A stretch of DNA of 43,036 bases from Streptomyces sp. SID9727 (GCF_010550605.1 NZ_JAAGNI010000418.1:1-43036); one strand, 5' to 3'. Shown: positions 24,468-33,206, counted from the stretch's first letter. The notes: generated by a model not told the origin, from the letters alone. Made by a program: numbers and translations.

Positions 24468-25454
24468 GTGTCGGTCATCCGGGAACGGACCGCACCCCCC
24501 AGCCCCAAGCGCCGGGCCCTTCCCGGCACGTCCGGACCGCCGCCCCGCCGGCGGCGGTCCGGGGAACCGCGCGGCGTGTGGCCGTACGCCCTGATCGCAC
24601 CGGCGGTCGGCGGCATGCTCTACCTGCTGGTCTATCCGCTGCTGCGGGCGGTCCTGATCTCGCTCCAGGACTTCCGGCTCCGCCAGCTGATCACGGGTGA
24701 CGCGGAGTTCGTCGGGCTGCGCAACTACCGCACGCTGCTGACGGACGCGCGGTTCTGGGAGGTGGTCCGGCGCACCTTCCTGTTCATGGCGGTCAACGTG
24801 GTCCTGATCATGGTGATCGCGACCCTGGTCGCCCTGATGACCGAGCGGCTGGGCCGGATCGCCCGGACGGTGGTGCTCAGTTCGCTGGTGCTGGCCTGGG
24901 CGATGCCGGTGATCGCGGCCACCACGGTCTTCCAGTGGTTGTTCCACTCCGAGTTCGGCATCGTCAACCACCTGCTGACCGGTGCGGGGTTCTCCTCGTT
25001 CGACCGGTATCCGTGGTTCGCGCACGGCACCGCCGCCTTCGCCATCCTGGTCCTGCTGGTCGTGTGGCAGTCGGTGCCGTTCGCGGCGATCACCCTCTAC
25101 TCCGGGCTGACCACGGTCCCGACCGAGCTGTACGAGTCGGCGCGGCTCGACGGGGCGAGCGGGGCCCGGATCTTCCGCTCGGTCACCCTCCCCGTGCTCA
25201 GGCCGATCTTCCTGCTGGTGTTCTCGCTGGAGGTGATCTGGACGTTCAAGGCGTTCGTCCAGATCTGGGTGATGACCCGGGGCGGCCCCGGCGACGCGAC
25301 GACGATCCTGCCCGTGTACGCGGTCCAGACCGCGCTCGCCGGCCAGCGCTACGACCTGGGCTCGGCCGCCTCGATGGTCACCGTGGTCCTGATGTCCGGG
25401 GTGCTCGTCCTCTACTTCCGCCAGATGCTCCGCCAGGAGGACGAGATCCGATGA
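24468..25454 (+). CDS. ABC sugar transporter permease 1
   Basis: A 328-aa inner-membrane permease of the MalF-like sugar class, with six predicted TM segments after a basic, Pro/Arg-rich N-terminus of about 45 residues. The EAA loop is ESARLDGASGARIFRSVTLP (about residue 224), the contact with the ATPase. GTG at 24468 with GAGGAGG six bases upstream. Its TGA overlaps the ATG of permease 2. Confidence 0.93.
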   Translation: MSVIRERTAPPSPKRRALPGTSGPPPRRRRSGEPRGVWPYALIAPAVGGMLYLLVYPLLRAVLISLQDFRLRQLITGDAEFVGLRNYRTLLTDARFWEVVRRTFLFMAVNVVLIMVIATLVALMTERLGRIARTVVLSSLVLAWAMPVIAATTVFQWLFHSEFGIVNHLLTGAGFSSFDRYPWFAHGTAAFAILVLLVVWQSVPFAAITLYSGLTTVPTELYESARLDGASGARIFRSVTLPVLRPIFLLVFSLEVIWTFKAFVQIWVMTRGGPGDATTILPVYAVQTALAGQRYDLGSAASMVTVVLMSGVLVLYFRQMLRQEDEIR

Positions 25455-26293
25455 GCCGTGCCCGTAGCGCCCGCCTGCGGCGGCTTCCGCTGAACGCGGC
25501 GGCCGCGCTGACCGTCCTGATCTGCCTGTTCCCCGTCTACTGGATGATCTCCACCGCGTTCACACCGTCCAAGGACATCCAGTCCTCCGACCCGCGCCTC
25601 TTCCCGCGCACCTGGACGCTCGACCACTTCCGCACCGCCGTGCAGGCCGACGGCTTCGGGATGTTCTGGCGCAACAGCGTGCTGGTGACGGTGAGTTCGA
25701 TCCTGCTGGCCCTGATCGTCGCGCTGGCCTCGGCGTACGCGGTGGCCAGGCTGCGCTGGAAGGGGCGGCGGCAGTTCATGCTCATGGTGTTCATCGCGCA
25801 GATGGCGCCCTGGGAGTCGCTGATCATCCCGGTCTACATCATCTCCCGCGACACGGACATGCTGGACCGGCTGCCGACGCTCACCCTCGTCTACTTCATG
25901 GTCACGCTGCCGTTCTCGGTGATCGTGCTGCGGGGCTTCATCGGGACGATCCCGCCTGAGCTGGAGGAGGCCGCCCAGGTCGACGGCTGCACCCGGACCG
26001 CCGCCTTCCGGAAGGTGGCCCTGCCGCTGCTCGCGCCCGGACTCATGGCCACCTCGCTGTTCGGCTTCATCACCGCCTGGAACGAGTTCGCGTACGCCAA
26101 CTTCCTGATCATCAAGCACCAGGACAGCCGCACCCTGCCGGTCTGGCTGTCCTCCTTCCATAACACCTTCGGCACCGACTGGGGCGCCACGATGGCCGCC
26201 TCCACCCTCTTCGCCCTGCCCGCGCTGGTGGTCTTCCTGCTGCTCCAGCGCCATGTCACCTCCGGCTTCGCCGCCGGCGCCGTCAAGGGTTAG
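25451..26293 (+). CDS. ABC sugar transporter permease 2
   Basis: A 280-aa MalG-like permease with six TM segments; EAA loop EEAAQVDGCTRTAAFRKVALP at about residue 178. The ATG overlaps the stop of permease 1 (ATGA). An in-frame extension to 24935 lies inside permease 1 and is discarded. The TAG stop lies at the foot of a very long hairpin (26292-26349) that separates it from the hexosaminidase gene. Confidence 0.93.
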   Translation: MSRARSARLRRLPLNAAAALTVLICLFPVYWMISTAFTPSKDIQSSDPRLFPRTWTLDHFRTAVQADGFGMFWRNSVLVTVSSILLALIVALASAYAVARLRWKGRRQFMLMVFIAQMAPWESLIIPVYIISRDTDMLDRLPTLTLVYFMVTLPFSVIVLRGFIGTIPPELEEAAQVDGCTRTAAFRKVALPLLAPGLMATSLFGFITAWNEFAYANFLIIKHQDSRTLPVWLSSFHNTFGTDWGATMAASTLFALPALVVFLLLQRHVTSGFAAGAVKG

Positions 26294-26349
26294 GCCGTGT
26301 GCGGTGGATCAGGGCCGGGGTCGCGACCCTGATCCGCCGCACACGGCCT
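26292..26349 (+). terminator. 23-bp hairpin between permease 2 and GH20 genes
   Basis: Arms 26292-26314 and 26327-26349 pair over 23 positions with a single G-U and a 12-nt loop. The left arm includes the last two bases of the permease stop codon. No U-tract. It could end transcription, protect the importer mRNA, or uncouple GH20 expression; the GH20 ribosome site (GGAGG) lies just past it. Confidence 0.6.
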
Positions 26350-26382
26350 GGCCGACCCCGCACCCCCTCCCGGAGGCCCCGC

Positions 26383-27975
26383 ATGCCCGCCCACCGCCCC
26401 GAACACTCCCTCGTCCCCCGCCCCCGCAAGGTGTCCGCGCGCCCCGGCCGCTTCAGCCTGACCCCGGACACCGGCATCCGCGCCTACCCCGGTGCCGAGG
26501 GCGCCGCCGACCTGCTGCGCACCCTGCTCCGGCCCGGCACCGGTCTCCCCCTCGCGCCCTCCGCCACCGGCCGCGTCGTGCTCGCCCTGGACCCGCAGCT
26601 CAGCGGCCTCGGCGAGGAGGGGTACGGGCTCACCATCGGCCCGGACACGGTGCTGCTGCGGGCCGCCCGGCTGCCCGGCCTGCTGTGCGGGGTCCAGACG
26701 CTGCGCCAGCTCCTGCCCTCCGAGGCGCTCTCGGCGGGGGCCCGGCGCGGCGGCGCCTGGACACTGCCGTGCGTGGAGATCAGCGACGTCCCGGCGCACC
26801 CCTGGCGCGGCACGATGCTCGACGTGGCCCGGCACTTCCAGCCGGTCTCCTACCTGCGCCGTTACGTGGACCTGATGGCCCTGCACAAGCTGAACACGCT
26901 GCACCTCCACCTCACCGACGACCAGGGCTGGCGGATGCCGGTGGCCGCGTACCCGAGGCTGACGGGGATCGGCGGCCACCGGAGCCAGTCGATGTCCGGT
27001 CCGCCGGGCGGCCCGGTCGAGAGCTTCGACGGCATCCCGCACTCGGGGGCGTACACCACCGAGGAGCTGCGCGGCCTCGTCCGGTACGCGGAGGCGCGGG
27101 GGGTGCGGGTGGTGCCGGAGATCGAGATGCCGGGCCATGTCCGTGCCGCGCTGGCCGCCCATCCGGAGCTGGGCAACGACCCGTCGAGGCGGCTGGGCGT
27201 GTGGACCCGGTGGGGCGTCTGCGACACGGTGTTCGGCGTCCACGAGGGGGTCTTCGACTTCTGCCGGACGGTGCTGGACGAGGTCATGGACGTCTTCCCG
27301 TCGCCGTACATCCACGTCGGCGGCGACGAGTGCCCGGCCACCGAGTGGGAGAGCAGCCCGGCGGCCCGGGAACGGGCCGCCGCCGAGGGGCTGCCCGACG
27401 CGCGGGCCCTGCACGGCTGGTTCATGGGCCGCATCGGCGCGCACGTGACCGGGCGGGGGCGTATCCCGGTCGGCTGGGCCGAGACCGGCACCGGACTCCC
27501 CCCGGAGTTCACGGTGATGACCTGGCGCGACCCGGCCCACGCCCGCGCCGCCGCCCGCCGCGGCCACCAGGTGGTCGCCGCCCACTACCGGGCCACCTAC
27601 CTCGATTACGCCGAGTCCGACGCCCCCGGCGAACCGCTCACGCAGCCGGGCCCGCCCGTCGCGCTGCGCACGGTGCACGGAGACCGCTCGCTGACCGACG
27701 ACTGGGAGCCGGGCGACGCGGCCCGGCTGCTCGGCACGCAGGCCCAGCTGTGGACCGAGTACGCGCCCACCCCGGACCGGATCGAGTACCAGACGTATCC
27801 GAGGCTGTGCGCCCTCGCGGACCGCGCCTGGTCCGGCGGCGGCGACGGCTGGCCCGGCTTCCTGGCCCGCCTCGGCCACCACACCACCCGGCTGGACGCG
27901 CTCGGCGTCCGCTACCGCCCCCTGAGCCACCGGCCGCTCCCCGCGGCATCCCCAGGAACAGCGCCGACCCCGTGA
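26383..27975 (+). CDS. Intracellular GH20 beta-N-acetylhexosaminidase
   Basis: GH20 exo-hexosaminidase (EC 3.2.1.52), 530 aa, releasing GlcNAc from short chitin oligomers. An N-terminal GH20b-like domain (about 10-135) precedes the barrel; HVGGDECP at 311-318 contains the catalytic Asp315-Glu316 pair, and HLHLTDDQGWR (174-184) is another signature. No signal peptide: it starts MPAHRPEHSLVPRPRK, so it acts in the cytoplasm on oligomers imported by the adjacent ABC system. ATG at 26383 with GGAGG six bases upstream. The coding end lies within a 35-bp tandem repeat, so the last residues (GTAPTP) may be recent. Confidence 0.93.
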   Translation: MPAHRPEHSLVPRPRKVSARPGRFSLTPDTGIRAYPGAEGAADLLRTLLRPGTGLPLAPSATGRVVLALDPQLSGLGEEGYGLTIGPDTVLLRAARLPGLLCGVQTLRQLLPSEALSAGARRGGAWTLPCVEISDVPAHPWRGTMLDVARHFQPVSYLRRYVDLMALHKLNTLHLHLTDDQGWRMPVAAYPRLTGIGGHRSQSMSGPPGGPVESFDGIPHSGAYTTEELRGLVRYAEARGVRVVPEIEMPGHVRAALAAHPELGNDPSRRLGVWTRWGVCDTVFGVHEGVFDFCRTVLDEVMDVFPSPYIHVGGDECPATEWESSPAARERAAAEGLPDARALHGWFMGRIGAHVTGRGRIPVGWAETGTGLPPEFTVMTWRDPAHARAAARRGHQVVAAHYRATYLDYAESDAPGEPLTQPGPPVALRTVHGDRSLTDDWEPGDAARLLGTQAQLWTEYAPTPDRIEYQTYPRLCALADRAWSGGGDGWPGFLARLGHHTTRLDALGVRYRPLSHRPLPAASPGTAPTP

Positions 27976-28018
27976 CCTCCCACTCCCCAGGAACAGCGCC
28001 GACCCCCTGAAGTCGCAC
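27949..28018 (+). repeat. 35-bp tandem duplication over the GH20 stop codon
   Basis: A 23-bp segment containing CCAGGAACAGCGCCGACCCC occurs at 27949-27971 and again at 27984-28006, within two 35-bp units (27949-27983, 27984-28018). Each unit carries a TGA in the same place: the real stop at 27973-27975 and a second at 28008-28010. It looks like a slippage duplication at the 3' end of the gene. Confidence 0.85.
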
Positions 28019-28050
28019 TCCCCCACCACGTTCCCGGAAGGAACACACGC

Positions 28051-29493
28051 ATGAAGTCACACGCGAAGAGCCGGCTGCGCGCCGCAGCCGCGGCCGCCGT
28101 CACCGTGGCACTGGGCTGTACGGCCCTGGCCGCCGTCCCCACGACGGCGAGCGCCGCCGGCGAGCCGATCGCCGTGCAGTACCGCACCGGCGCGTCGGGA
28201 GCCAGCGCCGACCAGAGCGAGCCCTGGCTGAAGGTGCGCAACACCGGCAGCGGGTCCGTGCAGCTCAGCGACGTGAAGATCCGCTACTACTTCAAGGGCG
28301 ACGCGGTGGGCGAGGTCTACCGGTTCGCGTGCTCCTGGGCGGTGAAGGGCTGCGGGAACATCACGGGGACGTTCGGCACGCTCGCGCACCCGACCGCCAC
28401 CGCCGACCGCTACCTGGAGATCGGCTTCACCTCCGGCGCGGGTTCGCTGGCACCGGGTGCCGACACCGGTGACATGCAGCTGCGGTTCTACCGGTCGAAC
28501 TGGCAGCCGCTGGTGCAGAGCGACGACTACTCGTTCGGCGCCGGCTCGACCGCGTACACCGACTGGACGAAGGTGACCGCGCAGCTCGGCGGCGCCACGG
28601 TCTGGGGCACGGCCCCGGAGGGCAACGACCCCACGGACCCGACCGACCCCACGGACCCGACGGACCCGACCGACCCGGGTGAGGACGGGCCGACGCTCTT
28701 CGACGACTTCAACTACAGCAGCCACAGCGACCCGCGGATCGCGGCGCACGGCTGGAGTGTCCGCTCCAACGCGGGCGGGCCGGGCGTGCCCGGTGCCACC
28801 TGGGCGCCGGACAAGGTCACGTTCGCCACGCAGAGCGGCAACTCCGTCATGAACCTGGAGACGTCGACGGCGGGCACCGGCGAGTCGACCAAGCAGACCG
28901 AGATCCTGACCCAGTCCATGAAGTTCCGCAACGGCACCTACGCGGCGCGGGTCAAGTTCAACGACGCGCCGAAGTCGGGCCCGGACGGCGACCACCTCGT
29001 CCAGACGTTCTTCACCATCAACGACCTCAAGGCCCCGATGGCGGACGACTACGCCGAGTACGACTTCGAGTACCTGCCCAACGGCGGCTGGGGCGAGAGC
29101 GGCAACATCCTCTACACCACCTCCTGGGAGACCTACCGGCCCGATCCCTGGGAGGCGGTCAACCAGCACACCGAGTCCCGGCAGAGCTACGCCGGCTGGC
29201 ACGACCTGGTGGTGACCATCGACAACAGCAGCATCACGTACTACATCGACGGGCAGCTCTTCGGCACGCACGGCGCGGCCTACCTCCCGGAGCGCGGGAT
29301 GTCGATCAACTTCAACCAGTGGCTGATCGACCTCGCCGGGCAGACGAGCACCACGCCTCGCGCGTACGACCAGCAGGTGGACTACGTCCTGCATGTGAAG
29401 GACAAGGTCCTCACGCCTTCGCAGGTGAACGCGAAGGTGGCCGCGTTGCGCGCGGCGGGGACGACGTTCCAGGACACGGTTCCGGCCGGGTGA
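28051..29493 (+). CDS. Secreted CBM3-GH16 glycoside hydrolase
   Basis: A 480-aa exported enzyme: signal peptide 1-36 (ending ASAA), a CBM3-type cellulose/chitin-binding module (about 40-187, with CSWAVKGCGN), a linker with five tandem DPT repeats (193-207), then a GH16/concanavalin-like catalytic domain. The GH16 ExDxE motif is E336-Y-D-F-E340, giving nucleophile and acid/base. Substrate is a beta-glucan or related polysaccharide; not predictable within GH16. ATG at 28051 with GGAAGG nine bases upstream. The gene ends in an intrinsic terminator and stands alone, probably not part of the importer operon. Confidence 0.88.
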   Translation: MKSHAKSRLRAAAAAAVTVALGCTALAAVPTTASAAGEPIAVQYRTGASGASADQSEPWLKVRNTGSGSVQLSDVKIRYYFKGDAVGEVYRFACSWAVKGCGNITGTFGTLAHPTATADRYLEIGFTSGAGSLAPGADTGDMQLRFYRSNWQPLVQSDDYSFGAGSTAYTDWTKVTAQLGGATVWGTAPEGNDPTDPTDPTDPTDPTDPGEDGPTLFDDFNYSSHSDPRIAAHGWSVRSNAGGPGVPGATWAPDKVTFATQSGNSVMNLETSTAGTGESTKQTEILTQSMKFRNGTYAARVKFNDAPKSGPDGDHLVQTFFTINDLKAPMADDYAEYDFEYLPNGGWGESGNILYTTSWETYRPDPWEAVNQHTESRQSYAGWHDLVVTIDNSSITYYIDGQLFGTHGAAYLPERGMSINFNQWLIDLAGQTSTTPRAYDQQVDYVLHVKDKVLTPSQVNAKVAALRAAGTTFQDTVPAG

Positions 29494-29523
29494 ACCGGTC
29501 TGCGAGAACCCGGGTGAACCGGT
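29486..29523 (+). repeat. 24-bp tandem repeat over the GH16 stop codon
   Basis: CCGGGTGAACCGGT at 29486-29499, containing the TGA stop, is repeated exactly at 29510-29523. This is the second adjacent gene with a short tandem duplication spanning its stop codon. Confidence 0.75.
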
Positions 29524-29537
29524 AGCGGGACGAGCGG

Positions 29538-29572
29538 GCGGGGCGGGGCCGAAGGGCCTCCGCCCCGCTTTT
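29538..29572 (+). terminator. Intrinsic terminator of the GH16 gene
   Basis: GC-rich stem of 13 bp with one bulged T, a 4-nt loop (GAAG) and a TTTT tract at 29569-29572. Confidence 0.85.
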
Positions 29573-29653
29573 CGCGTGTCCGGAGCTTCTGCCCGAGGCA
29601 GCCGCCGCGCCTCGTACGGACCTCCTGACCGGCCCGAATTTCCGGGGACCCCC

Positions 29654-29718
29654 TTGACAGCCCCACCACCCTCCGGGCAATCTTCCATTAAGCAGAAACA
29701 AACTTCCGCAATACGGAA
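29654..29718 (+). promoter_or_regulatory. hyi-glxR promoter with paired TTCC-N7-GGAA-type operators
   Basis: TTGACA (29654-29659) and CAATCT (29678-29683) are 18 bp apart. Two 15-bp sites follow: imperfect TTCCATTAAGCAGAA (29683-29697) and perfect-armed TTCCG-CAATA-CGGAA (29704-29718), centres 21 bp apart. The gcl promoter has the same pair with the same 6-bp gap. Position around and after +1 suggests repression, and an AllR-like IclR-family regulator of allantoin/glyoxylate genes is the likely binder. Confidence 0.75.
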
Positions 29719-29735
29719 GGAGCGCCGAAACCCTC

Positions 29736-30575
29736 ATGGGCTACCCGGACCAGCGCTTCGATGTGAACCTCTCGATCCTCTTCACGGAACTCCCGCTCCT
29801 GGAGCGGCCCGCGGCAGCCGCCGCGGCCGGCTTCACGGCGGTCGAGCTGTGGTGGCCCTGGATCGAGACCCCCACCCCCGAGCAGGCCGAGCTCGACGCC
29901 CTCAAGAAGGCGCTCGACGACGCCGGCACCCAGCTGGTGGGCCTGAACTTCTACGCCGGAGAGCTCCCCGGCCCCGACCGCGGCGCGCTCTCCGTGCCCG
30001 GCACGGAGTCGGAGCGCTTCCGGGCCAACATCGAGGTGGCGGCCGACTTCGCCGCCTCGGTCGGCTGCAAGGCGCTCAACGCGCTCTACGGCAACCGGGT
30101 CGACGGCGTCGACCCCGCCGCCCAGGACGAACTCGCCCTGGAGAACCTGGTCCTGGCGGCCCGCGCCGCCGACCGGATCGACGCGGTGCTGCTGATCGAG
30201 ACCCTGAACGAGCCGGAGTCCCCGCGCTATCCGCTGGTGAGCGCACCGGCCGGGATCGAGGTCGTGGACCGGGTCAACGCCGCGACCGGCCTCGGCAACG
30301 CGAAGTTCCTGCTGGACCTGTACCACCTGTCGATGAACGGCGAGGACCTGAGCCAGGTCATCACCGCGTACGCCGACAGGACGGGGCACGTCCAGATCGC
30401 CGACAACCCGGGCCGCGGCGCGCCCGGCACCGGCTCGCTCCCCCTGGAGCAGCTCCTCGACGAACTGACGAAGGCCGGTTACGAGGGCTGGGTCGGGCTG
30501 GAGTACAAGCCCGGCGACCGCCCGAGCGCCGACTCCTTCGACTGGCTCCCGGCCGCGGCGCGTCCCGCCCGCTGA
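29736..30575 (+). CDS. hyi: Hydroxypyruvate isomerase
   Basis: A 279-aa xylose-isomerase-like TIM barrel interconverting tartronate semialdehyde and hydroxypyruvate (EC 5.3.1.22). Visible motifs: VNLSILFTELP at the N-terminus, GFTAVELWWPW, LIETLNEPESPRYPL with the metal-binding Glu, LLDLYHLSMNGED (Asp/His) and HVQIADNPGRGAPGTG near residue 222. ATG at 29736; AAGGAG at the edge of the operator is 13 nt upstream, a long spacing. Followed by glxR after 44 bp, with gcl completing the pathway at 36021-37805. Confidence 0.94.
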   Translation: MGYPDQRFDVNLSILFTELPLLERPAAAAAAGFTAVELWWPWIETPTPEQAELDALKKALDDAGTQLVGLNFYAGELPGPDRGALSVPGTESERFRANIEVAADFAASVGCKALNALYGNRVDGVDPAAQDELALENLVLAARAADRIDAVLLIETLNEPESPRYPLVSAPAGIEVVDRVNAATGLGNAKFLLDLYHLSMNGEDLSQVITAYADRTGHVQIADNPGRGAPGTGSLPLEQLLDELTKAGYEGWVGLEYKPGDRPSADSFDWLPAAARPAR

Positions 30576-30619
30576 GGCCCCGCAGGAGCCCCTGTACACG
30601 CTGATCGGAAGGCACCCTC

Positions 30620-31519
30620 ATGAGCAACAACCTCCCCAAGGTTGCGTGGATCGGTCTCGGCATCATGGGTTCGCCCATGTCGGAGAACCTGATCAAGGCC
30701 GGTTACGACGTCACCGGTTACACCCTGGAGCAGGACAAGGTCGACCGCCTGGCCGCCGCCGGCGGCACCGGCGCCTCCTCGATCGCCGAGGCGGTCGCGG
30801 ACGCGGACGTGGTCATCACGATGGTGCCCGCGTCCCCGCAGGTCGAGGCCATCTCGTACGGCCCCGACGGCATCCTGGAGAACGCGAAGCGCGGGGCGCT
30901 GCTGATCGACATGTCCTCGATCACCCCGCAGACCTCCGTCGACCTCGCGAAGAACGCCGCGGAGAAGGGCATCCGGGTCCTGGACGCCCCCGTCTCCGGC
31001 GGCGAGGCCGGCGCGATCGAGGCCGTCCTCTCCATCATGGTGGGCGGCGAGCAGGACGACTTCGACGCCGCGAAGCCGCTGCTCGAAGCGCTCGGCAAGA
31101 CCATCGTGCTCTGCGGCCCGCACGGCTCCGGCCAGACGGTGAAGGCCGCGAACCAGCTGATCGTCGCGGTGAACATCCAGGCGTGCGCCGAGGCCGTGGT
31201 CTTCCTGGAGAAGTCCGGCGTGGACCTCGCCGCCGCGCTGGACGTCCTCAACGGCGGCCTGGCCGGTTCGACCGTGCTGACCCGCAAGAAGGACAACTTC
31301 CTCAACCGGGACTTCGCCCCCGGCTTCCGGATCGACCTGCACCACAAGGACATGGGCATCGTCACGGACGCCGCCCGCAACGTCGGTGCGGCGCTGCCGG
31401 TCGGCGGTGTGGTCGCCCAGCTCGTCGCCTCGCTGCGCGCGCAGGGCGACGGCGGCCTGGACCACTCGGCGCTGCTGCGCTCGGTCGAGCGGCTGTCCGG
31501 CCTGCCCGTCCAGGGCTGA
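30620..31519 (+). CDS. glxR: 2-hydroxy-3-oxopropionate (tartronate semialdehyde) reductase
   Basis: A 299-aa beta-hydroxyacid dehydrogenase reducing tartronate semialdehyde to D-glycerate (EC 1.1.1.60). N-terminal Rossmann motif GLGIMGSPM (about 12-20), the substrate-binding signature DAPVSGGEAGA (about 122-132) and the catalytic Lys in VKAANQLIV. ATG at 30620 with GGAAGG seven bases upstream. Co-oriented with hyi and probably co-transcribed. Ends in a hairpin before the catalase promoter. Confidence 0.94.
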   Translation: MSNNLPKVAWIGLGIMGSPMSENLIKAGYDVTGYTLEQDKVDRLAAAGGTGASSIAEAVADADVVITMVPASPQVEAISYGPDGILENAKRGALLIDMSSITPQTSVDLAKNAAEKGIRVLDAPVSGGEAGAIEAVLSIMVGGEQDDFDAAKPLLEALGKTIVLCGPHGSGQTVKAANQLIVAVNIQACAEAVVFLEKSGVDLAAALDVLNGGLAGSTVLTRKKDNFLNRDFAPGFRIDLHHKDMGIVTDAARNVGAALPVGGVVAQLVASLRAQGDGGLDHSALLRSVERLSGLPVQG

Positions 31520-31549
31520 GCCCGGCCGCTCCCCTTCCTCCCCACAGAC

Positions 31550-31611
31550 TTCCGGACGGTGCCGTCGCTGACACCTGTCCTGTCGCGCCCAGGCGCCGGC
31601 ACCGTCCGGAA
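31550..31611 (+). terminator. Inverted repeat after glxR
   Basis: TTCCGGACGGTGCCG (31550-31564) pairs perfectly with 31597-31611 across a 32-nt loop. No U-tract. Likely separates hyi-glxR from the catalase gene. Confidence 0.55.
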
Positions 31612-31630
31612 CACCCTCCCACCACGAATT

Positions 31631-31671
31631 TCAACAAACTGTTGACGCCGCATCCCGGGTCTCTTTACGCT
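31631..31671 (+). promoter_or_regulatory. Catalase promoter with the urate-operon operator
   Basis: TTGACG (31642-31647) and TACGCT (31666-31671) are 18 bp apart. TCAACA-AAC-TGTTGA (31631-31645) overlaps the -35 exactly as at the urate operon, and 22 consecutive bases (31626-31647) are identical between the two promoters. Confidence 0.78.
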
Positions 31672-31748
31672 CCGGACACGCCCCCAGGACTCTGCCCCCT
31701 GGCCGTCGCAGTTCAGCAGCTCCCCGTACGGAAGGTCGCCCCGACACC

Positions 31749-33206
31749 ATGACGCAGCGTGTGCTTACGACCGAGTCCGGCGCCCCGGTCGCCGACAACC
31801 AGAACTCCGCCACCGCGGGTGCCGGAGGCCCGATCCTCCTCCAGGACGGCCACCTCCTGGAGAAGCTCGCCCGCTTCAACCGGGAGCGCATCCCGGAGCG
31901 CGTGGTGCACGCCCGGGGCTCCGGCGCCTACGGCTACTTCGAGGTGACCGACGACGTCACCGCGTACACCCGCGCCGACTTCCTCTCCGAAGTGGGCCGC
32001 CGCACCGAGACGTTCCTGCGCTTCTCGACCGTCGCCGACTCGCTGGGCGGCGCGGACGCGGTGCGCGACCCGCGCGGCTTCGCCGTCAAGTTCTATACGA
32101 ACGAGGGCAATTACGACCTCGTCGGCAACAACACCCCGGTGTTCTTCATCAAGGACCCGATCAAGTTCCCCGACTTCATCCACTCGCAGAAGCGCGACCC
32201 GTTCACGGGCCGTCAGGAGCCGGACAACGTCTGGGACTTCTGGGCGAACTCCCCCGAGGCCACGCACCAGATCACCTGGCTGATGGGCGACCGGGGCATC
32301 CCCGCGTCGTACCGCCACATGAACGGCTTCGGCTCGCACACCTACCAGTGGACGAACGCCGCGGGCGACGCGTACTTCGTGAAGTACCACTTCAAGACCA
32401 ACCAGGGTGTGCGCTCGCTCTCCGCCGACCAGGCCGCCGAGCTCGTCGGCAAGGACGCCAACTCCCACCAGACGGACCTGCTCCAGGCCATCGAGCGCGG
32501 CATGAACCCGTCCTGGACGCTGTACGTGCAGCTGATGCCGGCCGCCGAGGCGGCGGACTACCGCTTCAACCCGTTCGACGTCACCAAGGTGTGGCCGCAC
32601 GCGGACTACCCGCTCCAGCGGGTGGGCCGGCTGGTGCTCGACCGCAACCCGGACAACGTCTTCGCGGAGGTCGAGCAGGCCGCGTTCTCGCCGAACAACT
32701 TCGTGCCCGGCATCGGCCCGTCCCCGGACAAGATGCTCCAGGGCCGCCTGTTCGCCTACGCGGACGCGCAGCGCTACCGCCTGGGCATCAACCACACCCA
32801 GCTCCCGGTCAACGCCCCGCGCGCCGCGACCGCGGACAACTACGGCCGCGACGGCTTCCACGCCACGCGGTACGGCTCGCGCCACGACAAGAACTACGAG
32901 CCCAACTCGTACGCGGGCCCGGCCCAGACGGACGCGGCGCTCTCCGCCCCGCTCCCCGTCCAGGGCTGGACCGGCACCCACGAGGCGCCCGCCCACACCA
33001 AGGACGACGACTTCTTCCAGGCCGGCGAGCTGTACCGCCTGATGTCGGCCGACGAGAAGGACCGCCTGATCGCGAACATCGCGGGCGGCCTGTCCCAGGT
33101 CTCCCGGGACGACGTCATCGAGAAGAACCTCGCCCACTTCCACGCCGCCGACCCCGAGTACGGCAAGCGCGTGGAGGAGGCGGTCCGCGCCCTCCGCGAG
33201 GACTGA
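31749..33206 (+). CDS. Monofunctional heme catalase
   Basis: A 485-aa small-subunit (clade 3-like) catalase, 2 H2O2 to 2 H2O + O2, cytoplasmic. The distal His is His54 (VVHARGSGAYGYF), the conserved Asn lies in GNNTPVFF (126-133), RFSTVADSLGGADAVRDPRGF is the heme-pocket signature, and the proximal heme-ligand Tyr is in RLFAYADAQRYRLG. ATG at 31749; a GGAAGG is 13 nt upstream. The operator shared with the uricase operon indicates that its job is to remove uricase-derived peroxide. It is thus likely a substrate-inducible rather than a general stress catalase; other catalases would be expected elsewhere in the genome. Confidence 0.95.
   Translation: MTQRVLTTESGAPVADNQNSATAGAGGPILLQDGHLLEKLARFNRERIPERVVHARGSGAYGYFEVTDDVTAYTRADFLSEVGRRTETFLRFSTVADSLGGADAVRDPRGFAVKFYTNEGNYDLVGNNTPVFFIKDPIKFPDFIHSQKRDPFTGRQEPDNVWDFWANSPEATHQITWLMGDRGIPASYRHMNGFGSHTYQWTNAAGDAYFVKYHFKTNQGVRSLSADQAAELVGKDANSHQTDLLQAIERGMNPSWTLYVQLMPAAEAADYRFNPFDVTKVWPHADYPLQRVGRLVLDRNPDNVFAEVEQAAFSPNNFVPGIGPSPDKMLQGRLFAYADAQRYRLGINHTQLPVNAPRAATADNYGRDGFHATRYGSRHDKNYEPNSYAGPAQTDAALSAPLPVQGWTGTHEAPAHTKDDDFFQAGELYRLMSADEKDRLIANIAGGLSQVSRDDVIEKNLAHFHAADPEYGKRVEEAVRALRED

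Noticed and set aside
28640..28680. Short tandem DNA repeat in the GH16 gene as a CRISPR-like or mobile feature
   Set aside because: It encodes the Asp-Pro-Thr linker between the binding module and catalytic domain, an ordinary protein linker.
20797..29493. The lactonase-importer-GH20-GH16 block as a recently acquired genomic island
   Set aside because: No integrase, att-like repeats or tRNA at its borders, and GC content and codon use match the flanks; comparison with relatives would be needed.
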